Positions 52,363-60,175 of a stretch of DNA of 60,175 nucleotides are shown piece after piece. The stretch comes from CAZWAP01 sp964632005 (GTDB lineage Bacteria > Planctomycetota > Phycisphaerae > Sedimentisphaerales > Anaerobacaceae). Both the position numbers and the translations under genes were made by a program. Positions within the stretch are counted from its first letter, which is position 1; the number at the start of each line of letters is the position of its first letter. The stretch is from contig CAZWAP010000012.1 in the NCBI GenBank assembly GCA_964632005.1, positions 1 through 60,175 of the forward strand, read 5' to 3'. The notes below the pieces were generated by a model. That model was not told the DNA's origin, did not search any database, and worked only from the letters and a program-made list of their open reading frames with translations.

Positions 52363-52714
52363 ACCCAAACAAAGAGCAGGATTGCAAAAGGACTTCTCCG
52401 CCATTTTTCAGGGCGTATGGATCCCCAAGAAACCCCGCCGTAGGCAGGCTGAGGAGCCGGCCGCTGCCCAGGAGCACGAGCGACAGATAAACGAGATAGA
52501 GCAGATAATAAGCTCGATGAAGTGTTCGAAGGATTTCGCGTGTTTCAAGTCGGGATTCCAGAACCTCTGCAAGATCAAGGTCATCGGCGACGGCAAGATC
52601 ATCGAATGCTCACCGGAGAACGACTTTCCCTGCGAGTACCGGTTCTCGTTTATGGACAGGACCTTCTGCAAGTGTGAGCTGCGGTACTATATCGCCAGAA
52701 ACCTGAACAAGTAG
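52355..52714 (+). CDS. Cys-rich protein coupled to ParA (unknown)
   Basis: The 119-residue protein begins with GTG overlapping parA by eight bases, with GAGGAGG seven to eight bases before. A charged, Lys/Arg/Gln-rich N-terminal half (LQKDFSAIFQGVWIPKKPRR) is followed by a Cys-rich C-terminal half. The Cys occur in MKCSKDFACFKSG, NLCKIK, IECSPENDFPC and FCKCELRYYIA, about eight in 60 residues. This could be a zinc or iron-sulfur site. No family recognised. Coupling suggests that it is the cargo adaptor or regulator of the ParA. Confidence 0.85.
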   Translation: MAKPKQRAGLQKDFSAIFQGVWIPKKPRRRQAEEPAAAQEHERQINEIEQIISSMKCSKDFACFKSGFQNLCKIKVIGDGKIIECSPENDFPCEYRFSFMDRTFCKCELRYYIARNLNK

Positions 52715-53225
52715 AAATGGCGACAGGTCAGGGTGCCCGGGCGTCTTGCTCTGCTGCCTGGTTGGAGGACTCAGACCTGCAGGCTGTGGGGAAGATACAA
52801 GCGGGGCTTAACGGGCCGTGCGCCGCATCAGGAATTACCCTCCGCCGGGAGCGTTCAGTCTGCGAAAGGGCCTTTTACTGAACGGTCCTGGAGATCGACT
52901 TTTGAATCAGCTTTACGTGTGACTTGCTCGAGATCAGCCGATGGGTTTCCATCTTGTTGGCCCACTTGTGGCAGTCAATCTGAGGGTGCAGCCTGTGTTT
53001 GAACCTGACGACCCTTTTTCTTTTGAACGGGTTGAGCATTTTCTTCTTACCGTTAAGCAACAAGCGCAGGCTGGTTACGGCCGGCCATATTTTGGCCCGG
53101 GGTTACTATCGGCTGTTGGAATCAGGTGCTTTAGCGGCGCTTGCCCAGAAATCGCCGGCGATAAGACCGTGCCAGCAGCCTGGTTGCGCGTGGGTCTTCT
53201 GGGGGGGTATATCGGACGTGGATCG
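52715..53225. other. intergenic region after the parA operon
   Basis: About 510 bases between convergent units. Frames here (52941-53282 plus; 52875-53063 minus, rich in Lys and Arg) lack ribosome sites and look accidental. Base composition falls to more A and T between 52880 and 53070, so a small remnant cannot be excluded. No terminator with a T-run is evident. Confidence 0.4.
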
Positions 53226-53435
53226 TCAGCCCGTGAACAGGTCAAAGATGTCCCCGAGCATGCTCGATGCAGCGCGGTATAGCTCGGTGTACTGGCACCG
53301 GGTGCAGGTGACGGTTGTGAACCTCCTGGACTGCACGTCGAAGAGCTTGCTCACAAATCCTCCTGTTGCCCGAAATTCTGCCACCTCGTATCCGGTGTTC
53401 TTGCATTTCGGACAGGTATAGTTGAGCCTTTCCAT
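53226..53435 (-). CDS. small zinc-ribbon protein
   Basis: The 69-residue protein has a zinc-ribbon pattern: YTCPKCKNTGYEVAEFRATGG, then VTCTRCQYTELYRA. The two CxxC pairs would bind one zinc. Such small ribbons of the putative nucleic-acid-binding type are widely spread and of unknown function. It starts 15 bases after mgtE on the same strand, in the same transcript. Confidence 0.85.
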   Translation of the reverse strand: MERLNYTCPKCKNTGYEVAEFRATGGFVSKLFDVQSRRFTTVTCTRCQYTELYRAASSMLGDIFDLFTG

Positions 53436-53450
53436 ATCTCTGCCTCCATT

Positions 53451-54833
53451 CTACAGCAAGATCAGCGTGAGTGTCATATATATCGCCACGCTGATCGAAT
53501 CGTTCGCGGTGGTAACCAGTGGACCTGAGCTGATGGCGGGGTCTATTCCGATCTTGCGGAACAGGAACGGCAGAGACAGTCCGAGCGTTGTGGAGACCAT
53601 AATTGCCGCGAACATTCCTGTCCCGAATGCAAAAACCACCCTCGAGTGATCGATAACGTTCGTATTTACCACGCGGCTGCCGGCCAGCAATTGGGGCAGA
53701 AACGCGCACAGAAGCCCCCCGATCAGGCCGCAACCCAGCGCGACCAGTACGGCGATTCGCGCCTCGCGGACGAAGACCTGGCTCAGCTTCAATGCCGCTA
53801 AGTGGCCGGTTGCCAGGCCTGAGACGACGATCGCGGAGGTCTGCAGCCCTGCGTTGCCGCTGATTGCCGCTATCATCGGCGCAAAGGCCGCGGCGGCCAT
53901 AAAGACGGTCTGGTGGTGGCTTTTGAACACCATCAGGACCATAGCGGTCAGTGACGTGCCGATAAGACACGGCAACAGCCAGGTCATCCGTACCCGTGCG
54001 GCGTGGAAGACTGAGACATCGTCAAGCTCGTCTGCATCGGTGCCGGCCATCGCGTAGAGGTCCTCGGCGGCTTCTTCCTCGGCCACCTCTATCACTCGAT
54101 CTGCGGTGATTCGACCCACCAGCCGGTGCTCCGAGTCCAGCACCGGCACGACAATAAGGTCGTTCTTGCTGAATATGTTTCGTACTTCCTCCTGGTCGGT
54201 ATCAACGGTTACATAAATCGTGCCGGTGTCGACCAGGTCATGGATCCGGGTGTTCTCCGGTCGGGTGAGCAGGAAGCGCACGCGGACGTCACCTAAGAAC
54301 CGCCCATTCTTGTCGACGACGTAGACGCTGTAGAAATCCTCGTCTATCTCGGCGGCGCGTATTTTATTGATGGCCTCAGCGACCGTGGCATCCTCGGGAA
54401 CGCTTATGACCAGAGGGTCCATAATGCCGCCGGCCGAGTCTTCGGAATACCTCATCAGCTCCTCGATCTCGGCCGACTGGGCCGCCGGGATGCTCGCCAG
54501 AAGTTCGGCCCTGTCTTCGTCCGGGAGCTCTGCCAAGAGGTCCGCGGCATCGTCGTGGTCCAGCTCGGAGATGATGCCCTTTATTTCGCTCTTCTCCAGC
54601 AGCTCGAACATCTCTGCCCGTGTTGCCTCGTTGACTTTTTCCAGGACCTCCGCCGCCACCGGCTTGTCAAGCGTGTCGAATATTAAGCGCCGCTGCTCGT
54701 TATCAACCAGTTCAACGACCTCGGCGATGTCGCTGCTCCGTTGCTCGCTCAGCAAAGAGCGCAGGGTGGATAGGTCCCGCGATTCGAGCAGCGGTTGAAT
54801 CTGTTCAAGCAGTTGTCTTTGTTCGTCTGCCAT
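53451..54833 (-). CDS. mgtE: MgtE-type magnesium transporter
   Basis: The 460-residue protein has an N-terminal superhelical domain (about 1-130; LLAELPDEDRAELLASIP), two CBS domains (about 135-255; SAGGIMDPLVISVPEDATVAEA) and five C-terminal membrane helices (about 285-460; TAMVLMVFKSHHQTVFMAAA, MIAAISGNAGLQTSAIVVS). CBS and N domains sense cytoplasmic Mg and gate the channel. The ATG 54833 is where MgtE proteins normally start; the frame is open upstream but meaningless. A zinc-ribbon gene follows. A Mg-sensing M-box riboswitch was looked for and not seen. Confidence 0.96.
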   Translation of the reverse strand: MADEQRQLLEQIQPLLESRDLSTLRSLLSEQRSSDIAEVVELVDNEQRRLIFDTLDKPVAAEVLEKVNEATRAEMFELLEKSEIKGIISELDHDDAADLLAELPDEDRAELLASIPAAQSAEIEELMRYSEDSAGGIMDPLVISVPEDATVAEAINKIRAAEIDEDFYSVYVVDKNGRFLGDVRVRFLLTRPENTRIHDLVDTGTIYVTVDTDQEEVRNIFSKNDLIVVPVLDSEHRLVGRITADRVIEVAEEEAAEDLYAMAGTDADELDDVSVFHAARVRMTWLLPCLIGTSLTAMVLMVFKSHHQTVFMAAAAFAPMIAAISGNAGLQTSAIVVSGLATGHLAALKLSQVFVREARIAVLVALGCGLIGGLLCAFLPQLLAGSRVVNTNVIDHSRVVFAFGTGMFAAIMVSTTLGLSLPFLFRKIGIDPAISSGPLVTTANDSISVAIYMTLTLILL

Positions 54834-55246
54834 TGGGTTTCGTCCATCAGCTTCAAGAATGTTGTTCCCGTGGCATAGCGGGCGGTCTGCGATCCTCAAA
54901 CCGCAGGTTCGGCGTATGGTGAAGAAAATAACCCAATTGGGGCCCTGCGGCAACAATTTTACAAAAAGGCCGGTGATCGGCGCTGATGGGGATCGGCTGA
55001 CTGGTGGGCACGTTTGCCGCGTGGTGGGTATGGAGCGGGTATTTGAGCGGGCGGCAAGATAGGAGACGGGAAGCCACGTAGAAAAAACCGCAGAATGACC
55101 GAACAAACCGACCGGAGAGAGCCGAAAAGTATTTATAGAGCGAACGGATTGTGCTTGGCTGCCGGACGGCGATGGTGTAAGATGAACGGGGCAAGGATGT
55201 GTGAGTGCGACAAGCTGGAAAATACGTTAGTAACGGGGGCTGTCGA
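54834..55246. other. divergent intergenic region between mgtE and a secreted protein gene
   Basis: This 413-base region holds the rightward promoter at 55155. The leftward half, which would be the mgtE leader, has no recognised riboswitch or promoter of consensus form. No gene. Confidence 0.4.
55155..55183 (+). promoter_or_regulatory. putative promoter of the 55247 gene
   Basis: TTGGCT (55155-55160), 17 bases, TAAGAT (55178-55183). The gene begins 64 bases further on. Confidence 0.5.
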
Positions 55247-55888
55247 ATGAGAGGGTTTGTATTTGCGGTCTTGATAGCCACGACGGTCGGGGTCGGCATT
55301 TCCGGGGCCACCGCGCCGGAACCTGCGTTGGTGGCGCGTCCGGGTCTGTGGACCGTCCACATCAGGTTTACGCATCCGCAGCAGATTGTGCTGCGGACCG
55401 GTCTTGATAACAAGCCGAGGCGGTTCTGGTACGTGCTGCTGACGATTACCAACAAGACCGGCAGGGACGTGGATTTTTATCCCAAATGCGAATTGGTAAC
55501 CGACACGTTCCAGGTTATCCCTGCGGGCCAGGACGTTCTGCCATCGGTCTTTGCAGCGGTCAAGAAACGCCACCGTACACGATACCCCTTCCTCGAATCG
55601 CTGGAAAGCACAGATAACAGGATTCTCCAGGGCGAGGACAATGCGAGGGACATCGCCGTAATCTGGCCCGATTTTGACAGCAAAGCCAAGACGATCAAGA
55701 TCTTCATCGCAGGGCTGAGCAACGAGACGGCGGTAGTCGAGCACCCGGTTGCCAGGGACAAAGATGGCAGGCCGGTGAAGGTGTTCCTGAGGAAGACACT
55801 TGAGCTGACCTACGCCCTGGAAGGTGATGCGGCGAGGCGTACCGCAGCCAACCTCATCTACAAATCAAACCGTTGGGTTATGAGGTAG
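55247..55888 (+). CDS. secreted hypothetical protein
   Basis: The 213-residue product has a signal peptide (about 1-22) followed by a beta-rich domain with WTVHIRFTHPQQIVL and FWYVLLTITNKTGRDVDFYP. The second stretch resembles an Ig-like fold with a comment-type motif (NxTGxDVxF). The end is YALEGDAARRTAANLIYKSN. No catalytic residues were recognised and no family is assigned. The ATG 55247 has no strong ribosome site (GGGGG at -10). It is alone between mgtE and argH. Confidence 0.75.
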   Translation: MRGFVFAVLIATTVGVGISGATAPEPALVARPGLWTVHIRFTHPQQIVLRTGLDNKPRRFWYVLLTITNKTGRDVDFYPKCELVTDTFQVIPAGQDVLPSVFAAVKKRHRTRYPFLESLESTDNRILQGEDNARDIAVIWPDFDSKAKTIKIFIAGLSNETAVVEHPVARDKDGRPVKVFLRKTLELTYALEGDAARRTAANLIYKSNRWVMR

Positions 55889-55987
55889 CGTTGGCCTTTG
55901 GCGTGGGGGGAGCCTATGGGGGCCGGCAGGCGGTCAAGTTCCGGGACGGCCGGACGCACACGTACAGCCCGAGATCAGCGCAGAAAA

Positions 55988-56036
55988 AAGGAGGCACGGG
56001 CTATTGGTATGGATTATCTTGCAACCCCGCCTCCTT
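55988..56036 (+). promoter_or_regulatory. hairpin sequestering a perfect ribosome-binding site
   Basis: AAGGAGGC (55988-55995) contains a perfect ribosome site and is perfectly complementary to GCCTCCTT (56029-56036), 33 bases away. Inside, GGG (55998-56000) can pair with CCC (56026-56028). The hairpin would hide the site of the small frame that begins inside the loop. This is the geometry of an RNA thermometer or ligand-controlled translation. Confidence 0.5.
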
Positions 56037-56170
56037 GTTGCGAAGTGCCATTATTTCCACCAAATAAATTGACGAAACCGCCAGGTTGCACTCGCAACGA
56101 TTATATTTTAGGAAATCCTGCCGGCCACATCAAGCAAAATTTGCCCGCGCAGGCCTGCTTTTTTTGCTGA
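56009..56170 (+). CDS. possible Cys-rich 53-residue microprotein
   Basis: From ATG 56009 the frame gives MDYLATPPPCCEVPLF at the start and ends NLPAQACFFC. The five Cys are at positions 10, 11, 27, 50 and 53. The composition is more AT-rich than in neighbours. The ribosome site is 14 bases before the ATG but only eight before an in-frame ATT at 56003, which could be a rare start. The frame is open upstream to 55898 with poor codon signal. No family recognised; it could be a small secreted or metal-binding peptide, or chance. Confidence 0.35.
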   Translation: MDYLATPPPCCEVPLFPPNKLTKPPGCTRNDYILGNPAGHIKQNLPAQACFFC

Positions 56171-56234
56171 ACTGACGGCTTTGATCCTCTGGTGGGAGGC
56201 TCCTGGAGAGGCGGGATGGGGAGAGGGGTTGTCC

Positions 56235-56263
56235 TTGACAGGGGTGGTAGGCCGGCATACTAT
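56235..56263 (+). promoter_or_regulatory. promoter of argH-thiL
   Basis: TTGACA (56235-56240) and TACTAT (56258-56263) are 17 bases apart; the argH ATG follows 36 bases after the -10 box. Confidence 0.75.
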
Positions 56264-56298
56264 CAGTTGCAAGGGGCTTTTGTTCCGGAGACCAAGCT

Positions 56299-57687
56299 AT
56301 GGGCAAAGTTGAGAAGAGCTGGGAAAAACGGCTGGCCGGCAGACCCGACGCGCTTGCGGTGGATTTCGTGGAGTCGCTATCGACGGACAGACGGCTGTAC
56401 AAGTACGACATCGTTGGTTCCATCGCCCATGCTCAGATGCTGGCCGAGCGGAAGCTCATAAGCAAGGCGGAGTTCAAGCTGATAAAGGACGGGCTGATCG
56501 AAGTGAGCGAGGAGATTGCGGCAGGGCGGTTCAGGTTTCGCAAGGAGTACGAAGATATCCACATGGCTATCGAGGCGGCCCTGATAGCCAAGGTCGGCCC
56601 GGCCGGCAAGAAGCTCCACACCGGCAGGAGCCGCAACGATCAGGTCGCGACCGACTTGCGTTTGTGGATGCGGGACGAGATCGAGATTCTCCAGGCCAAG
56701 CTGACGGCACTTCAAAAGGCCCTGGTCAAGTTGGCGGGCCGGCATACCGAGGACATTATGCCGGCCTATACGCATTTGCAGCGGGCTCAGCCTATTGTCA
56801 TCGCCTCCTATCTGTTGAGTTTCGTGGAGCAGTTTGAACGTGATTTTTTGCGTTTACGGAACTGCCGCAGGCTGGTCGATTTCTCGCCGCTCGGTAGTGG
56901 CTCGATTGCGGGTTCGACTTTACCCTTGGACAGGAAGAGCACGGCGGCACAGCTGGGTTTTTCAGGGATCAGCTACAACAGCGTTGACGCGGTGGGGGAC
57001 AGGGACTTCTGCGTGGAGTTCATTTTTGATTGCGCGCTTATCGGGACGCACCTGTCGCGTCTGGCCGAGGACTGGATAATATACTGTTCGAGTGAATTCG
57101 GCTTCGTACGGATCGACGACGCCTACTGCACCTCATCGAGCATGATGCCTCAAAAACGGAATCCCGATATGCTTGAGCTGATTCGGGCGAGGGTGGGTCG
57201 GCTGTATGGCTCGCTGATGGGGATGCTGGCCGTTCTGAAGGCCCAGCCCTCCGGCTACAACCGGGACTTGCAGGAGGACAAGGTCCACCTGTTCAGCGCG
57301 AGCGATACGGTCGAGGCGTGCCTGGATGTCGCAGAAGCCATAGTCGCTCACACGAAATTCGACACGAAGAGGATTTCAGCCGGATTGGATGAGGGTTTCC
57401 TGGATGCCACAGCGCTGGCGGAATACCTGGTGGGCAAGGGCGTGCCTTTCCGGGAGGCACACGGTATCGTGGGGACGCTCGTGGCCGAGTGTGAGAAAGC
57501 GGACAAGGCTTTGAGCGGGCTGAGTCTTGATCAGCTCAAGCGGCACTGTGACAAGATCGAAGCCGACGTGTACGACTATCTTGGCGTCAAGGGCGTTGTG
57601 GGCAGATACGCGACGGCAGGGGCCGGCGGGGTCAGTCAGGCCAAGGAGCAAATTGACTACTGGAGAGGCGAATTGAGACGGCGATGA
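56299..57687 (+). CDS. argH: argininosuccinate lyase
   Basis: The 462-residue enzyme makes arginine and fumarate from argininosuccinate. Family signatures are HTGRSRNDQVATDLRLW, THLQRAQPI and the catalytic Ser loop SSMMPQKRNPD. It belongs to the fumarase/aspartase superfamily and is a homotetramer in the cytoplasm. Length is normal. It overlaps thiL by four bases (ATGA). The promoter lies directly upstream. Confidence 0.97.
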   Translation: MGKVEKSWEKRLAGRPDALAVDFVESLSTDRRLYKYDIVGSIAHAQMLAERKLISKAEFKLIKDGLIEVSEEIAAGRFRFRKEYEDIHMAIEAALIAKVGPAGKKLHTGRSRNDQVATDLRLWMRDEIEILQAKLTALQKALVKLAGRHTEDIMPAYTHLQRAQPIVIASYLLSFVEQFERDFLRLRNCRRLVDFSPLGSGSIAGSTLPLDRKSTAAQLGFSGISYNSVDAVGDRDFCVEFIFDCALIGTHLSRLAEDWIIYCSSEFGFVRIDDAYCTSSSMMPQKRNPDMLELIRARVGRLYGSLMGMLAVLKAQPSGYNRDLQEDKVHLFSASDTVEACLDVAEAIVAHTKFDTKRISAGLDEGFLDATALAEYLVGKGVPFREAHGIVGTLVAECEKADKALSGLSLDQLKRHCDKIEADVYDYLGVKGVVGRYATAGAGGVSQAKEQIDYWRGELRRR

Positions 57688-58604
57688 GCGGTGGTGAAGA
57701 CGAGATAACCGCGTGGTTCGCCCGCCAGGCGGGTTTGCCCAAGGCGGATTTTCCTATCGGCATCGGCGACGATATGGCGCAGATTCGGTGGGGGGGCGAG
57801 TGGGTCCTTGTAACGACGGATATGCTGCTGGACGGGGTGCACTTCGATCTGAAGGAGGCGACGCTGGAACAGGTTGGGTACAAGGCGATGGCGGTGAGCC
57901 TGAGTGACTGCGCGGCGATGGCTACGCAGCCGGTTGCCGCTGTTGTTTCCACTGCACTTCCACAGGGATTTGGGCAGAGGGAGTTGAGGCAGCTGCACGC
58001 AGGTATAAGCCGGGCTGGAGAGAAGTTCGGCTGCGCGCTGGTAGGCGGTGATATAACGTGCTGGCCGGATGGCAGCCCATTTGTGGTAAGCGTGGCGATG
58101 CTCAGTAGGCCGGCGCAAAATGAGCCGGTGAGCAGGGCGGGCGCCAGGGTGGGTGACTGTATATGCGTTACCGGCGAGCTGGGCGGTTCCATTTATGGAA
58201 AACATCTCGAATTCGAGCCGAGGGTGAAGGAGGCGTTGAGAATTGCAGGTCTGGTGAAGGTGAACTCGATGATCGACATAAGCGACGGGCTCAGCGCGGA
58301 CCTGAATCGGATTTGCGCGCAGAGCGGGGTCGGGGCTTTCGTGGAGGCCGAGCTTATTCCGATATCGCGGGCGGCCGGTGAGAGCAGGGATCCGCTGGAT
58401 TCGGCGCTGAACGACGGAGAGGATTTCGAGCTGTTGTTCACTCTGTCGGAAGAGAACTGCCGAAGGCTGCTGGAGGAATGGGATGGGGGGGTAGGGATTA
58501 CGCGGATCGGCAAGGTGGTTGAGCCGGGTGGTATGCAGATACGGCTGCCCGATGGGCGCGTGCAGGACCTGCAGGCTGGAGGATACGACCATTTGAAGGA
58601 CTGA
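57684..58604 (+). CDS. thiL: thiamine-monophosphate kinase
   Basis: The 306-residue enzyme phosphorylates thiamine monophosphate to the diphosphate cofactor. The start GGEDEITAWFA, GIGDDMAQ, TTDMLLDGVHFDL, and SLSDCAAMATQPVAAVVS are typical of ThiL (PurM-like ATP-grasp-free fold). Later ISDGLSADLNRIC and NDGEDFELLFTL complete the set. It is coupled to argH with ATGA overlap. Operon mates of different pathways like these are common. Confidence 0.96.
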   Translation: MSGGEDEITAWFARQAGLPKADFPIGIGDDMAQIRWGGEWVLVTTDMLLDGVHFDLKEATLEQVGYKAMAVSLSDCAAMATQPVAAVVSTALPQGFGQRELRQLHAGISRAGEKFGCALVGGDITCWPDGSPFVVSVAMLSRPAQNEPVSRAGARVGDCICVTGELGGSIYGKHLEFEPRVKEALRIAGLVKVNSMIDISDGLSADLNRICAQSGVGAFVEAELIPISRAAGESRDPLDSALNDGEDFELLFTLSEENCRRLLEEWDGGVGITRIGKVVEPGGMQIRLPDGRVQDLQAGGYDHLKD

Positions 58605-58900
58605 CCGGCAGTTGCGGGGAAGCGGTCATTATGGAATTGGGGCTTTACCGGCGGCTGTAGACCTGCTGGGGGCTACGGCCTTTGGGGTCGTGCGTGTCGG
58701 TGGCGAGGCGCCGTACGGATTCAGCGCTGACGAGGTTCTCAGGGAGACCGAGAGGCTCGATTTTAGCGTGGTGCTTACCGGAGGGGTATCTGGGTATCCC
58801 GTTCAACGGGGAGTATAATTCCCGGAAGGTCGGCATCGGCGGCCTCGACGGCAGCGGTAGGGGGGCTGTTGCAAGGCAGGCGAAAGGGACTTGATGAGCT
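58605..58900 (+). other. intergenic region before tsaE
   Basis: Nearly 300 bases. Short frames start near 58612 and 58682 but have no ribosome site. The stretch is GC-rich, with no promoter of consensus form. Confidence 0.35.
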
Positions 58901-59350
58901 ATGGAGATTGAGTTGGTATCGCAGTCGCCCGAGGAGACGATAGGATTAGGGCGGCGGATAGGCCAGGACTTAAGGGGCGGCGAGGTAATCGCGCTTGTCG
59001 GGCCCCTGAGCAGCGGCAAGACGCACCTGGTCAAAGGGATTGCGTCCGGCGCCGGGGGGGTGGACTGCAGTGGTGTAAACAGTCCGACATTTGTCATTGT
59101 CAACGAATACGCCGGCCGACTGCATATCTACCACGTGGACGCCTACAGGTTGGGCTCGGTGGCCGAGTTCGAGATGATCGGGTTTGACGAGTTCTGCCAT
59201 CCTGGTTCGGTGGTGATAATCGAGTGGGCCGACAGGGTTGAGTCCGCCCTTTGCTCGGTGGATTGTATTCGCATCGAACTTGAGCATGCGGGGCCATCCA
59301 AGAGGGTGATACGCATCAAGGACCTGCCCGAGTACGTTCGCTGCCGTTAG
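58901..59350 (+). CDS. tsaE: TsaE, tRNA threonylcarbamoyladenosine synthesis ATPase
   Basis: The 149-residue P-loop ATPase works with TsaB and TsaD to make t6A at position 37 of ANN-reading tRNAs. Walker A is GPLSSGKTHLVKGIA (about residues 35-49), and VNSPTFVIVNEY, IYHVDAYRL and IIEWADRV are family motifs. Length is normal. The ATG 58901 is preceded by a weak site. No other t6A gene is in the window. Confidence 0.95.
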   Translation: MEIELVSQSPEETIGLGRRIGQDLRGGEVIALVGPLSSGKTHLVKGIASGAGGVDCSGVNSPTFVIVNEYAGRLHIYHVDAYRLGSVAEFEMIGFDEFCHPGSVVIIEWADRVESALCSVDCIRIELEHAGPSKRVIRIKDLPEYVRCR

Positions 59351-59782
59351 CAGTGGTTCCTGTCGCTTTCCTTAATCACTCCGGAGGCGGTTTCATCGGG
59401 CCGTTGGGGAGGTACGTCTGCTCAATGCGGAGGCATCCCGGGTGGAGGCGGCATTTTGGATTTGCGTGTTTTGGTTCGTATATTTTGTTTGGAGAGCTTT
59501 AAAGGCTCTGCGAACAAGAGCCTTGGATGTTTTCGGACTCGGGCAGCGCAGGTTCCCGGGGTTCGGTTGGCATCCGAGAAAGGGTTTTGAAGTAGTTCGG
59601 AAAGTAATTGACTGGATTCGGGTGGTTTTTGGGAGGATTTTCAACTCAAGCAAAAGCGTGTAGGTTAAGTCGCGTATCGATTAGGTCGATACACCAGAAC
59701 GCCAGGGGAACCATTACATCGGATGTAGTTCATCCTGCAAAACAGCAGAGAGGTTTTTTGAGAAAAGAAAAGGGGAACGAAA
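59351..59782 (+). other. intergenic region before the pilin-like gene
   Basis: About 430 bases. It holds a candidate small frame at 59442 (separate entry) and a hairpin, TATCG/CGATA, near 59681-59697, with GTGT/ACAC outside. No consensus promoter is clear. Confidence 0.4.
59442..59663 (+). CDS. possible small membrane-associated protein
   Basis: A GTG start at 59442 has GGAGG eight bases before. The 73-residue product begins with an aromatic, hydrophobic stretch (AAFWICVFWFVYFVW) and continues with a basic part (RALKALRTRALDVFG; KGFEVVRKVIDWIRVVFGR). It could be a membrane-bound amphipathic protein or chance. It is not recognised and codon support is moderate. Confidence 0.35.
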   Translation: MEAAFWICVFWFVYFVWRALKALRTRALDVFGLGQRRFPGFGWHPRKGFEVVRKVIDWIRVVFGRIFNSSKSV

Positions 59783-60175
59783 ATGAGAGCGAAAAGTGGT
59801 TTTACATTAGTCGAAATTCTGATCGTCGTGGTCATCCTGGGTATCCTTGCGGCAATCGTGATACCGCAGTTTACCGAGGCAAGCACCGAGGCCAAGGAGT
59901 CGAGCCTATGCACGGACCTGCAGACTTTGCGATCCCAGATCGAGCTGTATAAGATCCAGCACGATGACAGACCCCCAAGGCTGGCCGACTTTGTGGCGCA
60001 GATGACGCGCAAAACCGATGTTGACGGCACAGTAAACCCAGATGATGGAAAGTATGGCCCCTATCTCCAGAAAGTCCCGAGCAATCCGTTTGTACCCGAT
60101 GCCGTCCGGGCAGACGACAGTGGAAATGGAACTATTGAGGCTTGGGGGACAGCGGGGAGCGACACAGCGAGTTGG
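59783..60175 (+). CDS. type IV pilin-like / pseudopilin protein (cut by window edge)
   Basis: The protein begins MRAKSGFTLVEILIVVVILG, a short basic leader, the Gly-Phe prepilin peptidase site and the Glu at +5 of the mature chain, with a hydrophobic helix to about residue 29. The following part has LCTDLQTLRSQIELYKIQHDD, VPSNPF and KYGPYLQKVP, typical of type II secretion GspG/H-like pseudopilins and the planctomycete prepilin family. The frame is open to the last base, so the end is missing. GGGGAACG before the ATG is a fair ribosome site. Confidence 0.9.
   Translation, partial: MRAKSGFTLVEILIVVVILGILAAIVIPQFTEASTEAKESSLCTDLQTLRSQIELYKIQHDDRPPRLADFVAQMTRKTDVDGTVNPDDGKYGPYLQKVPSNPFVPDAVRADDSGNGTIEAWGTAGSDTASW

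Noticed and set aside
54834..55150. M-box magnesium riboswitch upstream of mgtE
   Set aside because: None of the conserved M-box blocks could be found on the minus strand of this leader.

Overview
The window reads as chromosomal DNA of a GC-rich planctomycete, most likely of the class Phycisphaerae. This is inferred from gene content: a Tat-exported sulfatase, a secreted double PQQ-propeller protein with an embedded methyltransferase-like domain, a dockerin-bearing gingipain-like protease, a Tat-exported hydroxypyruvate-isomerase-like protein, and a System I cytochrome c locus with a Cys-type CcmE. Codon third positions are rich in G and C, so many long antisense open frames are shadows of real genes.

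Left end (1-7.3 kb): the 3' end of 23S rRNA, 5S rRNA and an rRNA terminator, followed by a secreted serpin, a membrane-anchored coiled-coil/TPR-like protein, a DUF2284 metal-binding protein, a short-chain dehydrogenase, an SGNH-hydrolase-like membrane protein and a GAF-GGDEF diguanylate cyclase. Between the cyclase and the next gene lies a 690-base region with a promoter, a perfect palindrome at its start site, and a compact foldable leader.

Regulatory island (8.0-15.4 kb): a MerR-like regulator that appears frameshifted, a FlgB-like small protein, an FlhG/MinD-type ATPase, a FliA-type sigma factor, diaminopimelate epimerase, a PilZ protein, and an NtrB/NtrC-like pair. No flagellar structural operon is present. 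A near-perfect sigma-28 promoter lies between flhG and fliA.

Cytochrome c maturation (15.7-22.0 kb): promoter, ccmE (Cys instead of His), ccmF, a 32-residue membrane peptide, a secreted protein with a C-terminal anchor, ccmA, ccmB, ccmC (altered WWD motif) and ccmD. CcmG, CcmH and CcmI are not here. A DMT-family exporter, an acetyltransferase and lexA follow.

Secreted-enzyme region (24.8-36 kb): the PQQ/methyltransferase/malectin-like protein, a sulfatase, the gingipain-like dockerin protein, and an AvtA-like aminotransferase. A cold-shock and RNA-handling cluster follows (36-38 kb: RRM protein, SlyD-like FKBP, cold-shock protein), then tRNA-Leu(UAG), xseB, xseA, a truncated glycoside-hydrolase fragment, a membrane C39-like peptidase and a YhaM-type exoribonuclease.

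Right part (43-60 kb): proS, a hydroxypyruvate-isomerase-like protein, DUF4416, a WecA-like phosphosugar transferase overlapping an O-antigen-ligase/TPR protein, queG, an orphan parA with a Cys-rich partner, a zinc ribbon, mgtE, a secreted hypothetical, a possible SD-sequestered Cys-rich microprotein, argH-thiL, tsaE, and a type IV pilin-like/pseudopilin gene cut by the window edge. No CRISPR array, intact insertion sequence or prophage was seen.
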